DNA from: Planctomycetaceae bacterium | GTDB lineage: Bacteria > Planctomycetota > Planctomycetia > Pirellulales > Pirellulaceae | NCBI GenBank assembly: GCA_005798335.1 | Contig: SYJV01000533.1 | Span: 1 to 64,000 of the forward strand | Direction of reading: 5' to 3' | Length of the DNA: 64,000 bases | Part shown: one piece after another, positions 49,594-59,226 of the stretch | Layout: every line of letters begins with the position of its first letter | Numbering within the stretch: position 1 is the first letter of the stretch | Made by a program: the position numbers and the translations under genes | The notes under the pieces: model-generated | The model's input: only the letters and a program-made list of their open reading frames with translations | What the model was told of the DNA's origin: nothing | The model's database searches: none

Positions 49594-51180
49594 CTATTCC
49601 TTACACGCAGACCTGATCAGCGTGCTTGGCGAGTCGGCATCGGTTTCCCAAATTGATCGCGAGCTGCCATACTTGTCGATCACCATTTGCCGCCAATCGT
49701 CACGACAGCTTCGCGCCCAGATAATTTGCGACTCAGCGATATTGGCTAAGTTGTAAACCCACTCTTGGTGAACGTTATGGTTCTCGCGGTAGTGCACGAA
49801 CACAAGGTGCTTGCCACCAATCCCGTTGAGTTGTGCTTCGATTTTAAAACGTCGCATGGACCACTCTTGCGACTCGGCGGCATGGCTTTCGGTCATGACC
49901 CAAACAATCGACAACAGCGAATACGCCGCTACGGTTGCGACAATGAACCTTGGGCGGATTTTCGCCAAGCAAGCGACTCGACGCAGGGCAAGGGTTGCCA
50001 AGATCGCTAGCCACGGAACGATGGGTGCCAAATAGTGCGGAGCAGACCAATGCGTAATACTGGTAGCGGTCACAAGCGAAATGACTCCCAGCACGGACCA
50101 GCGCACCAGACTACTTACTCGCCACAGCACGATTGCAAAACAGGGGACAATTGCCAGCCACCAGCCCCAGAAATCTCGAATCATCGCTAGGCGCTGGAAG
50201 ACTCCTCGGAGGAATCCGGCCACACCGGTGTAGCGCGAGTACTCGCCGACGGACCACGAGTTAATTTTTTCGAACAGAGCAGGCATTGAGTTCTCGCCAG
50301 TCGTTGCCATTTCCGGCGCTTGTGTTGCTTGAGTAATGAACAATGGTGCCACTGCATACTGAGCTTCGTGAAGTTGATAAGGCATACATAACCATGAGCC
50401 GGTGGTCGCAAAATTGTGCGCAGCAATGACGATGATCGCTAGCGTAATGCAAGGTAGGCCGCCCAGGGAGGCTGTCATCAAACGCCGAGCGGTTATCTGA
50501 CCTTCGATGCCCCAGTGCCAAACTAAACTCCCCAGGCACAGCGCTGTGAAGATAAGGCCTTCAAATGGTCGGCATAACGACATCAGTCCGATTCCGAAGC
50601 CTAGTATGATCGAAGCAAATATCGAGTTCCTTTTCCTCAATCGAACGACCGAGCCCACGATGATGGATGCCGCAGTTGCTGTCAACCAGCCGTTCATGTA
50701 ACTCCGAGACCATTCAGTATGCATGGCAGGATGCAGCGCGATCAACATTCCTCCGATCAGTGCCCAGCGACGTGGTACCACTGCAGCCAATGTCCACGTA
50801 ATTGCGGCAGAACAAAATCCGGCTCCTAACCAAAGCCCAGCGGTGGGAGTTCCGAAGAGGACCCAGCCCAAGGCTAGAAGCGCACCTGGCCCGAGAGGGT
50901 ATTTTGATGAATACGTTGGCACCAAGATCGTATGGAAAGATTGAAACGCCTGCCAAGCTTCTGGAGTCGGATTGGACAATCGACCGTGGCGCAGAGTATC
51001 GGCGAGTAGCAGATGACTGAACTCGTCATGGATGCTCGGCACCGGCCACCGCACCCAAGACAGTACCATCGCGATGAAAAACCCCAGCAAGCCGACAGCA
51101 CCGAGCATGAATCCATAGTGACGGCGGGCAACAGCTCGTGTGTAACACTGAGCGTTTCGCTGCCTGATTGATATGCGCAT
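49594..51180 (-). CDS. Multi-TM glycosyltransferase (ArnT/PMT-like)
   Basis: PVPSIHDEFSHLLLADTL first-loop Asp/Glu motif, YSSKYPLGPGALLALGW, about 10 hydrophobic segments. Confidence 0.75.
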   Translation of the reverse strand: MRISIRQRNAQCYTRAVARRHYGFMLGAVGLLGFFIAMVLSWVRWPVPSIHDEFSHLLLADTLRHGRLSNPTPEAWQAFQSFHTILVPTYSSKYPLGPGALLALGWVLFGTPTAGLWLGAGFCSAAITWTLAAVVPRRWALIGGMLIALHPAMHTEWSRSYMNGWLTATAASIIVGSVVRLRKRNSIFASIILGFGIGLMSLCRPFEGLIFTALCLGSLVWHWGIEGQITARRLMTASLGGLPCITLAIIVIAAHNFATTGSWLCMPYQLHEAQYAVAPLFITQATQAPEMATTGENSMPALFEKINSWSVGEYSRYTGVAGFLRGVFQRLAMIRDFWGWWLAIVPCFAIVLWRVSSLVRWSVLGVISLVTATSITHWSAPHYLAPIVPWLAILATLALRRVACLAKIRPRFIVATVAAYSLLSIVWVMTESHAAESQEWSMRRFKIEAQLNGIGGKHLVFVHYRENHNVHQEWVYNLANIAESQIIWARSCRDDWRQMVIDKYGSSRSIWETDADSPSTLIRSACKE

Positions 51181-51200
51181 CGCACTGTCGGCTACAACGC

Positions 51201-52619
51201 TCACTTTCGAGCAAGCCGCAAGACGCTTAGCAGAAAACTGCTCGCCGCAGCTTGAACACCCAAGGCCACCGCACCAACGGCAGGAATCAATGTCCGCATA
51301 GTGTGCGAATAATCTAAGGGCCCAAATCCACTGCTGGCCCACGACAACGCTTGCCAGGATACTGCGCACGAGCCAGCAAACATTAATCCGACAGACACCG
51401 ACAAGCAGAGTTCGAGTGTGAAAATGCGGGAGAGTTTATCCAAACGGCGGTCGCGAGGTAGCAAGCCTTCGCTCCCAGCAAACGTCTTGGCCAAAACCGC
51501 ACACCAAATCATTTGAGCTCCGACGAGTATTGCCAGCATCGCGACCAGCATCGTGTGCGCGTCAAATTGAACACCGAATACGTTTGCGCGGCAGCATGCC
51601 AGCGCGAATCCGATGCAACCGTACAATGCGGTCGATAAACCCGGTATGAGAAAGGTCCAACGCGGACTTTGCAGCATGAAGAACCGTAGCGTTCGCCAAC
51701 CATCCCGGAAGGTGCGCAGGTGGGGACCGCGTGAGCGCCGTCCGTCAGGATAAAGTGTGATGGGGATCTCGGAGATGCGAGCATCGAACAGTCGACTCTT
51801 GATGATCATCTCCGTTGCAAACTCCATCCCAGTGCAACGCAGATCCAGTCGGTTGTACAAGTCTCGGCGAAAACCTCGCATGCCACAGTAAACATCATGA
51901 ACGGGTGCTCGAAACATGTTCCGCACCATCCATGTCAATACCGGATTGCCCCACTGATGGAGCACGGGCATTGCTCCTGGCATGATACGACCGCCACCGT
52001 TTGGTAGTCGGCATCCCTGCACCAGGTCGGCCCCTTCGGTCAGCTTGCGGTAGAACTTGAGCGTGTCCGTAAAATCGTAGCTATCGTCTGCATCCGCCAT
52101 GACAATATACTTCCCACGTGAGGCAGCGATACCGGCCATCAGCGCAGCACCGTACCCTCGCTGGGAAACATGGACCACTTGTGCACCAAGCGTTTCAGCG
52201 ATTTCGATCGAATCATCGCGGCTGCCATTGTCGGCGACAATTACTTCCCCAACGATTCCAAGTTTTTCGATAGCGTATTTGGCTTTTAAGACGCAATTGC
52301 CGACAGTGTCTGCTTCATCCAGGCATGGCATGATGATGCTTAATTCAATCGGTTCAACGATTGGTTCAGCTAGCGCGATTGACTCCACACGCCCGACATG
52401 CTGAGTATGCGTCTGCTCAATTGCATCATCCAATTGGAAAGCAGCCCCAGCCAGTCTGTCCGCTGCGGCATCCACAGCCAACAAATCGACCAAGTGGTCG
52501 AATTGATGCTCCATCTCTTGTCGATTGCCTGAGGACTTGCCTCGTCCTGGCAAGGAAATGTCGAGCAGTTCTTTTTGATTGTTGACGTTGGCGAGGAACT
52601 GGGTGGATGAACCGCTCAT
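51201..52619 (-). CDS. Family 2 glycosyltransferase (dolichol-phosphate-mannose synthase-like) with C-terminal TM segments
   Basis: LSIIMPCLDEADTVGNCVLKAKYAIE, VIVADNGSRDDSIEIAE, KYIVMADADDSYDF. Confidence 0.92.
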   Translation of the reverse strand: MSGSSTQFLANVNNQKELLDISLPGRGKSSGNRQEMEHQFDHLVDLLAVDAAADRLAGAAFQLDDAIEQTHTQHVGRVESIALAEPIVEPIELSIIMPCLDEADTVGNCVLKAKYAIEKLGIVGEVIVADNGSRDDSIEIAETLGAQVVHVSQRGYGAALMAGIAASRGKYIVMADADDSYDFTDTLKFYRKLTEGADLVQGCRLPNGGGRIMPGAMPVLHQWGNPVLTWMVRNMFRAPVHDVYCGMRGFRRDLYNRLDLRCTGMEFATEMIIKSRLFDARISEIPITLYPDGRRSRGPHLRTFRDGWRTLRFFMLQSPRWTFLIPGLSTALYGCIGFALACCRANVFGVQFDAHTMLVAMLAILVGAQMIWCAVLAKTFAGSEGLLPRDRRLDKLSRIFTLELCLSVSVGLMFAGSCAVSWQALSWASSGFGPLDYSHTMRTLIPAVGAVALGVQAAASSFLLSVLRLARK

Positions 52620-52854
52620 TGCTGGAACTCATCGTTGGTGACACGTTTCGACAAAAGACCTTTATGAAACGTAAATCACACAGCGGGCCGGTCAAATGGT
52701 CTGGCCTGCTTTGGCGCTACCTTGCATGCCAATGGTAGCGACTGTATCGATTGGAGCGGTTGTCGATCAAGATTCAAGCATGCGGCAGACTAAATTGGCA
52801 ACATGCGCGCCTGTCATTCGCCGTCGATGTCGAGCAAGAACATTCGCCCCGAAC

Positions 52855-52879
52855 GATCGGTGTAGAATTTACACCGATC
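52855..52879. promoter_or_regulatory. Perfect 10-bp inverted repeat GATCGGTGTA-GAATT-TACACCGATC in intergenic region
   Basis: Exact dyad in the gap between the XRE-type gene and the GT2 gene. Confidence 0.5.
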
Positions 52880-52956
52880 ATGTCAGTAGTTCAGTTGCGA
52901 ATGCATTTGTTGATGATCAGCTAAGTTCAACTGAGACGAGAGATTGGAGGTTTCCA

Positions 52957-53541
52957 TTATTCAGTACGTTCAAGCAACTCGGTCGAAATCGGCTGTTCTA
53001 AGATTCTGCTCAGAATGTCAGTTCCACGACGTGAACCAAATTGTGGCCAAGCACCGATGTCGCGCAATTCCGGCATCAACTGCTCCAACTGCTCACACAA
53101 CATCTCGGACAGCCGACGAACTCGCGTCGCGGATTTGAGCTCCCGAATTGCTGCTGCAGTTTTCATAATGCGTACCAACTGAGCACGCTCCTTAACCGGC
53201 CGAGATAACGGATCGCAATCGCTTTCGACGAGATCCGCAATGGGAACATCCAACGCCTCTTGCCAAGCCAATAACTGGCGTAGGCTTAGGTTGTAATTGG
53301 GTTTCTCCTGCTCCCTCAATGTCTTTACGTCGAGGCCCGTTCGGCGGGCAATCGTGCGCAGCGAAACCCCTTGCTGTTTTCGTACCTCTGCAATTCGATT
53401 CAGGATTCGAGGCTCTCGTTTCTCACGATTTTCCTTGCCATCCGTTTCATAATCAGTTTGTGTTGAGCATCCTAATCCCGAATCTGTTACTCCAATTGCT
53501 GCATGTTCCAAACAAAATACGCTAGCCAGAACCGACGACAT
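52957..53541 (-). CDS. XRE/HTH-type DNA-binding protein
   Basis: RILNRIAEVRKQQGVSLRTIARRTGLDVKTLREQEKPNYNLSLRQLLAWQEALDVPIADL; AAGGAG ribosome-binding site before ATG at 53541. Confidence 0.82.
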   Translation of the reverse strand: MSSVLASVFCLEHAAIGVTDSGLGCSTQTDYETDGKENREKREPRILNRIAEVRKQQGVSLRTIARRTGLDVKTLREQEKPNYNLSLRQLLAWQEALDVPIADLVESDCDPLSRPVKERAQLVRIMKTAAAIRELKSATRVRRLSEMLCEQLEQLMPELRDIGAWPQFGSRRGTDILSRILEQPISTELLERTE

Positions 53542-53657
53542 TAAGTTCTCCTTGTGTGCCCGAGGTTCCCCCACCACTGAGAGAGCGGACGGACGCACAC
53601 CCGAACCGCAACCGACCATTTCGACAGCCTTTTCAGACGAAAAGTTCCCCAACTCTT

Positions 53658-53696
53658 TACACACTTCGGCTTATTTAATCCACCTAAAAGTGTGTA
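53658..53696. promoter_or_regulatory. Candidate operator: TACACACTT-N21-AAGTGTGTA upstream of XRE gene
   Basis: Perfect 9-bp inverted repeat about 115-155 bp upstream of the preferred XRE start. Confidence 0.4.
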
Positions 53697-53891
53697 TTTT
53701 CGCCCGGCAAGCTGACACTCTTTAGCGAAGCAGATCTCACGAATGGTCTCATCAAATTTCGAAATTTTTCGCCAAAAGCGTATCTTGCTCTGAAACATTT
53801 CAGAGAGCTCACGCACGTAATCGATGGCCGATGCGCTCAAATCGCTGGTCAACCGCTCATAAAGCGAGCGGCAGATAGTTTCTTACCAAGA

Positions 53892-53955
53892 CAAGCCCGA
53901 AGCACTAGCGAGTGTATGCCAGGATTGACGCACTCGCATTGCGCATCGGGCTTGT
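53892..53955. repeat. Dispersed palindromic repeat ACAAGCCCGAAGC...GCATCGGGCTTGT
   Basis: Inverted arms; shares the CGGGCTTGTA core with window start and the 9377 repeat; continues past the MITE as GGTAAATTCCCATCTGCTGCTCGCC. Confidence 0.7.
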
Positions 53956-53968
53956 ATTCGCTTAGGCC

Positions 53969-54090
53969 CAATACCGTTCAACGAACGTGGGATAAGCTTC
54001 CAGCTTGTCAACCTGTAGCGGAGTTTCGCCATTGCTTGCACAAGATATTGACAAGCTGGAAGCTTATCCCACGTTCGTTGAACGGTATTG
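53969..54090. mobile_element. MITE-like palindromic element, copy 3 (122 bp) with 10-bp target duplication CGCTTAGGCC
   Basis: Perfect 43-bp arms around a 36-nt core; identical CGCTTAGGCC at 53959-53968 and 54091-54100. Confidence 0.93.
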
Positions 54091-54430
54091 CGCTTAGGCC
54101 TTGGTAAATTCCCATCTGCTGCTCGCCCAAGTAGGCGAGTTAGTCCTCGCTATGCATACGATGAAGTGGCACTACAATTGTTCCCGACAAAGAGGATTGA
54201 AATTAATGCTGGCATGAGAATGTCGCTTTACAGGACAACGACTTTCACTAACAATGTCCTGCCGCAATGATCCGGGTTCACGGATCGGCTCTGGCAGTAC
54301 AGCGATCTTCGTAGGAGTGGCTTGCATGGAACATCGTCGCTCATTCGTTCCCCAATGCGCTTCGCCTCATCGTTCGCGTCATTTCTCGAGGTCGCTGTCG
54401 CCAGTCAACCACTACTAGATCGGTGCAAGG

Positions 54431-55234
54431 ATGTTGCGTTTATCCGTTAGCGAGTTGTCAACCTTTCGCTGGACGTTTGAAGAAGACGTCTTGCATTACA
54501 AAGCGGCTGGTTTTCAAGCGGTCGGAGTATGGCGAGCCAAATTGGCAGACTATGGCGAGGAGAAGGGAATTGAATTGCTGCGCGAGCATGGAATGTCGGT
54601 TTCATCTCTGCAGTGGATTGGTGGCTTTACCGGGCATGACGGCCGCAGTTTTCGGGACAGCCTGCACGACGGCTTGGATGCTATCCAGTTGGCAGCGGAT
54701 TTGCGAGCGCACACTGTGGTTGTGCTTGCCGGCGGACGTTGCGGACACACCAAGAGCCATGCGCACCGATTGTTGATTACCGCCCTTGAGGAACTCACCG
54801 AGGCCGCTGAGGCCGTTGGCATCCAACTCGCCTTGGAACCGATTCACGTTGGCTGCGCGTACGATTGGAGCTTCGTTACCGATATCCCACAGTGCTTGGA
54901 TATTATCGCTCGTATCGGCCGCAAAAACTTGGGCTTGGTGTTCGACTGCTACCACTTGGCGCAAGATCAGTCCGTCATGGCCTGGTTGGAGTCGATCGTT
55001 CCGCACGTTCGTCTAGTTCAACTGGCTGACGCGAAACATGCTCCCATGGGAGAGCAAAATCGCTGCCTCCTCGGGCATGGCCGTGTTCCGCTACAGCATA
55101 TTCTCGCTACCTTCCATGCCGGCGGATACGATGGTTTTTATGAACTGGAAATGTTGGGTGAAGAAGTCGAGCACCTGGGGTACGAGCAGATCCTCGGCGA
55201 ATCTCGAAAAGCAGCAATGCAGTGGATTGCGTAG
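54431..55234 (+). CDS. Sugar phosphate isomerase/epimerase (xylose isomerase-like TIM barrel)
   Basis: GIQLALEPIHVGCAYDWSFVTDIPQCLDII, NLGLVFDCYHLAQD, YDGFYELEML. Confidence 0.87.
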   Translation: MLRLSVSELSTFRWTFEEDVLHYKAAGFQAVGVWRAKLADYGEEKGIELLREHGMSVSSLQWIGGFTGHDGRSFRDSLHDGLDAIQLAADLRAHTVVVLAGGRCGHTKSHAHRLLITALEELTEAAEAVGIQLALEPIHVGCAYDWSFVTDIPQCLDIIARIGRKNLGLVFDCYHLAQDQSVMAWLESIVPHVRLVQLADAKHAPMGEQNRCLLGHGRVPLQHILATFHAGGYDGFYELEMLGEEVEHLGYEQILGESRKAAMQWIA

Positions 55235-55449
55235 TTGACATCGCTGGCGCTGCGTCAGATGAACGATTGGAGTTTTCTCTTAAAGCAAATTCTGTCGTCA
55301 CAACTTTAATTGCCGCATATGGGGACTTCCCATGCGCGCGGCTATTGAGCAATAATTGAGCAGAGCGGCGTTTTGCTTGACTCTCTTGCGAGAATAGTAC
55401 GACGGCGAACGGTTAGCGTGCGACTATCATCGAACTATGCAATCAAAGT

Positions 55450-55522
55450 GCGGGTGTAACTCAGTTGGCAGAGTGACAGCTTCCCAAGCTGTATGTCGAG
55501 GGTTCGAACCCCTTCACCCGCT
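55450..55522 (+). tRNA. tRNA-Gly(CCC)
   Basis: Cloverleaf: acceptor GCGGGTG/CACCCGC, anticodon arm ACAGC-TTCCCAA-GCTGT, T-loop GGTTCGAACC. Confidence 0.94.
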
Positions 55523-55924
55523 CTTCTTACCTCGTTTGCACGCTTGGTGACTGGGCAATGTGCATCTGCGAGTAGGATTAGCTTATTACTCACGAGTAAA
55601 ATCTCCGGCCAAGAATCCAGTTGCGTTCACAAAAAGATATAGGGAAGACCTCGCGACCCAACCCAATTACTCACCCCAACTCAATCACTCACATTGATCG
55701 CGAATATCTGTTCGCTGGATTATCCCAGAGTTGAAGCGGTGGTTGCTTTTTTCCGTGTTTGTTCTGTGTACTTCTGTGGCCGCAGCAATACTGTTTAGCA
55801 TTCGCAACAATCGGCCATTGAAGAAACACGTGCACCACACGGAAGGTCTTGATGGCAATGCCGCAACGCGAACTAACGGGAAACCCAGAAACTAAGCCGT
55901 CCATAGTTTAGTTTAGACGGTGCA

Positions 55925-56248
55925 TTAGTCTTCCTCAACCGCTTGTTTAATCTTGTCTACGAGATTGGCACGAGTTAGCGATGTTTCTTGGATGCGCTGT
56001 ACGTCGATACCCAAGTAACTTCCTAAGCGCAACGCCAGATCGATGTCTCGAATGCCATGATACTGATTTACCACACGATGTTCAAAGTAAATGGTCTGAG
56101 CGTCGAAATCAAAACCTGATTCAAAACAATCGACCATTTCCTCTATCCAATTGTTGGGAACTCCACGAGCCCGACAATGTTCGATTGACCATATGTCGTC
56201 GCCTGTACATTCGGACAGCAATGAGAGCGCAACGAGTCGATTGAACAT
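55925..56248 (-). CDS. Hypothetical protein
   Basis: 107-aa ORF with protein-like composition; no recognised domain. Confidence 0.6.
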   Translation of the reverse strand: MFNRLVALSLLSECTGDDIWSIEHCRARGVPNNWIEEMVDCFESGFDFDAQTIYFEHRVVNQYHGIRDIDLALRLGSYLGIDVQRIQETSLTRANLVDKIKQAVEED

Positions 56249-56259
56249 GCTTGGAGCAT

Positions 56260-57057
56260 TTAGCCGGTTACGAGATTCTCGAGCTTCTCCAGGCGATGTG
56301 CGAATTCCGCCAGCATTGATCGCAGGCCGGCAACTTCCTCGCGCAGTGCGACGATTTCCGCGGCTGTTACGCTGGCTCCCATCGTCGAAGGACTTCGAGG
56401 TGCGGATGGCGAAGCAAGAGAGTGCGAGGCGCCGAGATCATCGTCTGCGTCGGTGGGATCTTCTTCGCCAGTGTGGCCAGCAAATTTGCTCTTGAGTGCG
56501 ATCAGTTCTTCCGCGAGATAAAGGTTGTGGGTGAACAACTGTCCTCGACCCGGTGGAGTGAGTGGAATCACTAGGTTACGTTCCATCAATTGCTTGATAA
56601 TTCCCTGCAGCGTTCCCAAGTCCGGGATCGGTTCAAAACGGCTGGCACGTACTCGCAAATCCCCTGCAGTTTGTTCGCCGCGCAGCAGCAACTCAGTGAT
56701 GACCGCGGCTTCAGCGCCTTTGACTCCCAGCCAGTTATATCCGTAATGGCGATACTTTGGCACGCGACCGCTGCCGTGCACTTCTGCTGCCGCGCCGATG
56801 CGTCTTAATTCCGCGAGACCATCCTCGACTTGTTCGCTGGACAAATTCATCATCGGATGGCGATTGCTCTTTTGATTGGCACCGGTGACCAACGCCGTCA
56901 ATGTCATCGGATAAGCATCAGGAGTCGTGCGCGCTTTCTCCATCAAGACCCCCAACAGCCTCCGCAGTTTGCTTGGAACGGGTTTCCAAGACGGCGCAGG
57001 TTGAGCCTGCGAGCCGCTGCTGAGGCCAGATTCTTTTTCCGACGATGAATCAGGCAT
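56260..57057 (-). CDS. YceH/DUF480-family protein
   Basis: LRRLLGVLMEKARTTPDAYPMTLTALVTGANQKSNRHPMMNLS; RGEQTAGDLRVRASRFEPIPDL; C-terminal coiled coil. Confidence 0.92.
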   Translation of the reverse strand: MPDSSSEKESGLSSGSQAQPAPSWKPVPSKLRRLLGVLMEKARTTPDAYPMTLTALVTGANQKSNRHPMMNLSSEQVEDGLAELRRIGAAAEVHGSGRVPKYRHYGYNWLGVKGAEAAVITELLLRGEQTAGDLRVRASRFEPIPDLGTLQGIIKQLMERNLVIPLTPPGRGQLFTHNLYLAEELIALKSKFAGHTGEEDPTDADDDLGASHSLASPSAPRSPSTMGASVTAAEIVALREEVAGLRSMLAEFAHRLEKLENLVTG

Positions 57058-57130
57058 GATAGGCTGCTCTTATTGAAGGATTGAATTCCGACCTTGGGCA
57101 ATCGCCGCGCGAACTCAGTTAATTGCCGGC

Positions 57131-57913
57131 TCACTGTTTGATGCGAAACATCTCTTGGTGCGGCAGCAAACTGCCTCCATCAATGTTCAGCGTTGATCCG
57201 TTAATGTAATCGCTGGCGGCGTCACAAAGAAATAACACGCCGCGAGCAATTTCTTCGGGTTTGGCGAGTCGCCCCCAAGGCAATCCCGCACCGCGCGACA
57301 TCAGTTCATTCTCGGCAAAGAATTTTCGCTCGCCCGGCGTATCGGTCCATCCAGGATGAATGATGTTGACGCGAATTCGAAACTGAGCCAATTCGACCGC
57401 GGCCGTTCGCGCCATCTGATCGACGGCGGCTTTGCCCATATTGTACGCCATCGATCCGGGAATGGCCTTGTTTGCGTGAGGTGAACTGATGCAGACCATA
57501 GAGCCGCCAGTCCCTTGGGAAATCATGATTTGGGCAGCGGCGCGAAACAAATAAAAAGGCCCCCACATGCAAACGTTAATCGTTCGTTCAAAGCCTTCCA
57601 TTTTGGCCCGATAGAACAATTCGCGATCACTGTAAGCGGCATTCGACACCGCGATATCTAATCTTCCGAAATGCTCTTTGGCCTTTGCGACTATGGCTTC
57701 CACGGCCACTTGTTGCGTCACATCCGCTACAGCGGGAATTGCCTGACCACCTTCAGCTTGAATCTGCTGGACGGTCGCGTCGGGCGACAGGATATCGTTG
57801 ACCACGATTTTCGCACCCGCGCGAGCGAGCGCTATCGCACTAGCAGCTCCGATTCCTCGCGCGGCTCCGGTAACAATGGCTACCTTATTTTCCAATCCTC
57901 GCTCAACAGTCAT
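57131..57913 (-). CDS. Short-chain dehydrogenase/reductase (SDR)
   Basis: VAIVTGAARGIGAASAIALARAGAKIV, AVSNAAYSD, AYNMGKAAVDQMART. Confidence 0.93.
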   Translation of the reverse strand: MTVERGLENKVAIVTGAARGIGAASAIALARAGAKIVVNDILSPDATVQQIQAEGGQAIPAVADVTQQVAVEAIVAKAKEHFGRLDIAVSNAAYSDRELFYRAKMEGFERTINVCMWGPFYLFRAAAQIMISQGTGGSMVCISSPHANKAIPGSMAYNMGKAAVDQMARTAAVELAQFRIRVNIIHPGWTDTPGERKFFAENELMSRGAGLPWGRLAKPEEIARGVLFLCDAASDYINGSTLNIDGGSLLPHQEMFRIKQ

Positions 57914-58014
57914 CCAATCGCTTTCCTCACTTTAGATCTTGAAGTCGTTCGTTATTGCGTAGTTAACTTATCACGACAGCTCGCGAACAGAACTACTCGA
58001 ATCGAGGACATAGT

Positions 58015-58467
58015 TTAGTGGCGCAGTACTAAATGAATACCCAGCCACAAGCAAATTGCTCCAACACAGCGCAGCCAATTGATTGGCTGTTGGCGAAATC
58101 CTAGCCAACCGAAATGGTCCATGACCAAAGACAATCCTATTTGGCCAGCCAATACCAATGCGATCCAGCGCGCGGCCCCCAGCTTCGGCGCGACCAACAA
58201 GGAAACTGTGACCATGTAGGTTCCGATCAAACCACCGGTCCAGGCCCACAGTGGCAGCGCGCTCAATTTAGCTAGCGATGGAACTCCGATCCGCATCGTT
58301 GCCGCTACCAGCAACAAAGCTAACAAACCGGTCGCAAAGCTGATGATCGAAGCTTGCAACGGATGCTCGCATTGTCCCGCCAAAGTTCCATTTACGGCTG
58401 GTTGCAATGCCATCACACAGCCAGCCACTAAGGCCAATAGAATTGGCAACCATGCGAGTTTTTCCAT
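58015..58467 (-). CDS. DMT-family transporter, DUF606/YdcZ-like
   Basis: 150 aa, TM-rich; LALVAGCVMALQPAVNGTLAGQCEHPLQASIISFATGLLAL. Confidence 0.87.
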   Translation of the reverse strand: MEKLAWLPILLALVAGCVMALQPAVNGTLAGQCEHPLQASIISFATGLLALLLVAATMRIGVPSLAKLSALPLWAWTGGLIGTYMVTVSLLVAPKLGAARWIALVLAGQIGLSLVMDHFGWLGFRQQPINWLRCVGAICLWLGIHLVLRH

Positions 58468-58533
58468 AATCCGTCCCTGAACATCATTGTTGGTGCTGTC
58501 TGAGAATTCAAGTCTAAAATCTCAGGCGCGAAT

Positions 58534-58902
58534 CTATCCTAATACCGCTCGAAGTTTGTTGTCCGTTTCGACCGAATTGAACTCCAGCTTGCCGAATCCT
58601 CGCAACGCGCCTAACTGGACCGCGGCATCTTGGTGGTCGGCATAATTGGTAATGAGCATCACAGGAATGGTGCTTAGTTTCTCGTCGGCCTTCAGCAGTT
58701 TGATAATCTCGATGCCGTCCGAATAATCGCAATCCAACTTGCGATTGATCAGTACCAAATCAAAATTGCCCGCTCGTAATTTGACCAGCGCATCTTCGGC
58801 CGCGTCCGCTTGAACTACGTCCGCCGAGAATTTGGCCTGAATCAGTCGCTTGATCGATGCATGATCGGGTGAACAGTTACCAACATCCAAAACAAATTTC
58901 AT
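58534..58902 (-). CDS. Receiver-like (response regulator) domain protein
   Basis: MKFVLDVGNCSPDHASIKRLIQ...FDLVLINRKLDCDYSDGIEIIKLLKADEKLSTIPVMLITNYADHQDAAVQLGALRGFGK. Confidence 0.8.
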   Translation of the reverse strand: MKFVLDVGNCSPDHASIKRLIQAKFSADVVQADAAEDALVKLRAGNFDLVLINRKLDCDYSDGIEIIKLLKADEKLSTIPVMLITNYADHQDAAVQLGALRGFGKLEFNSVETDNKLRAVLG

Positions 58903-58945
58903 CGCGCGCCGACACCTTCGCTGACTAAAAAGATCCTCACTCAAA

Positions 58946-59167
58946 CTAACGAAGTTGAGTGACGTAACCAACCGGACTTTTATGAATTGAAGGCTGGGAC
59001 TTCGATTCGGACGAGGCAAATTTTTTCGATTCGGCAGAATGCGAGGTCGTCAGCGATTCAGAATTCTTACGCTCGTTTGCTGCAAACTGGGAGGTAATCG
59101 ATGTGGCCATCATCCCACTTAGAAACGAAGCAAGGATTAAAAGTACCGCTTTGAATTCGTTTGTCAT
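58946..59167 (-). CDS. Small membrane-anchored Ser/Lys-rich protein
   Basis: MTNEFKAVLLILASFLSGMMATSITSQF signal anchor; start placed at MTNEF. Confidence 0.5.
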   Translation of the reverse strand: MTNEFKAVLLILASFLSGMMATSITSQFAANERKNSESLTTSHSAESKKFASSESKSQPSIHKSPVGYVTQLR

Positions 59168-59226
59168 GTATCTTGAGTTTCGCATAAGAACCAAATTAAT
59201 AGAAGAGATTCAGGCCGCCGCAGTTG

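Noticed and set aside
53916-54107. 63-aa ORF (MPGLTHSHCASGLYSLRPNTVQRTWDKLPACQ...)
   Set aside because: It is translation of the palindromic repeats and MITE copy 3; similar peptides appear at 48688-49065 for the same reason.
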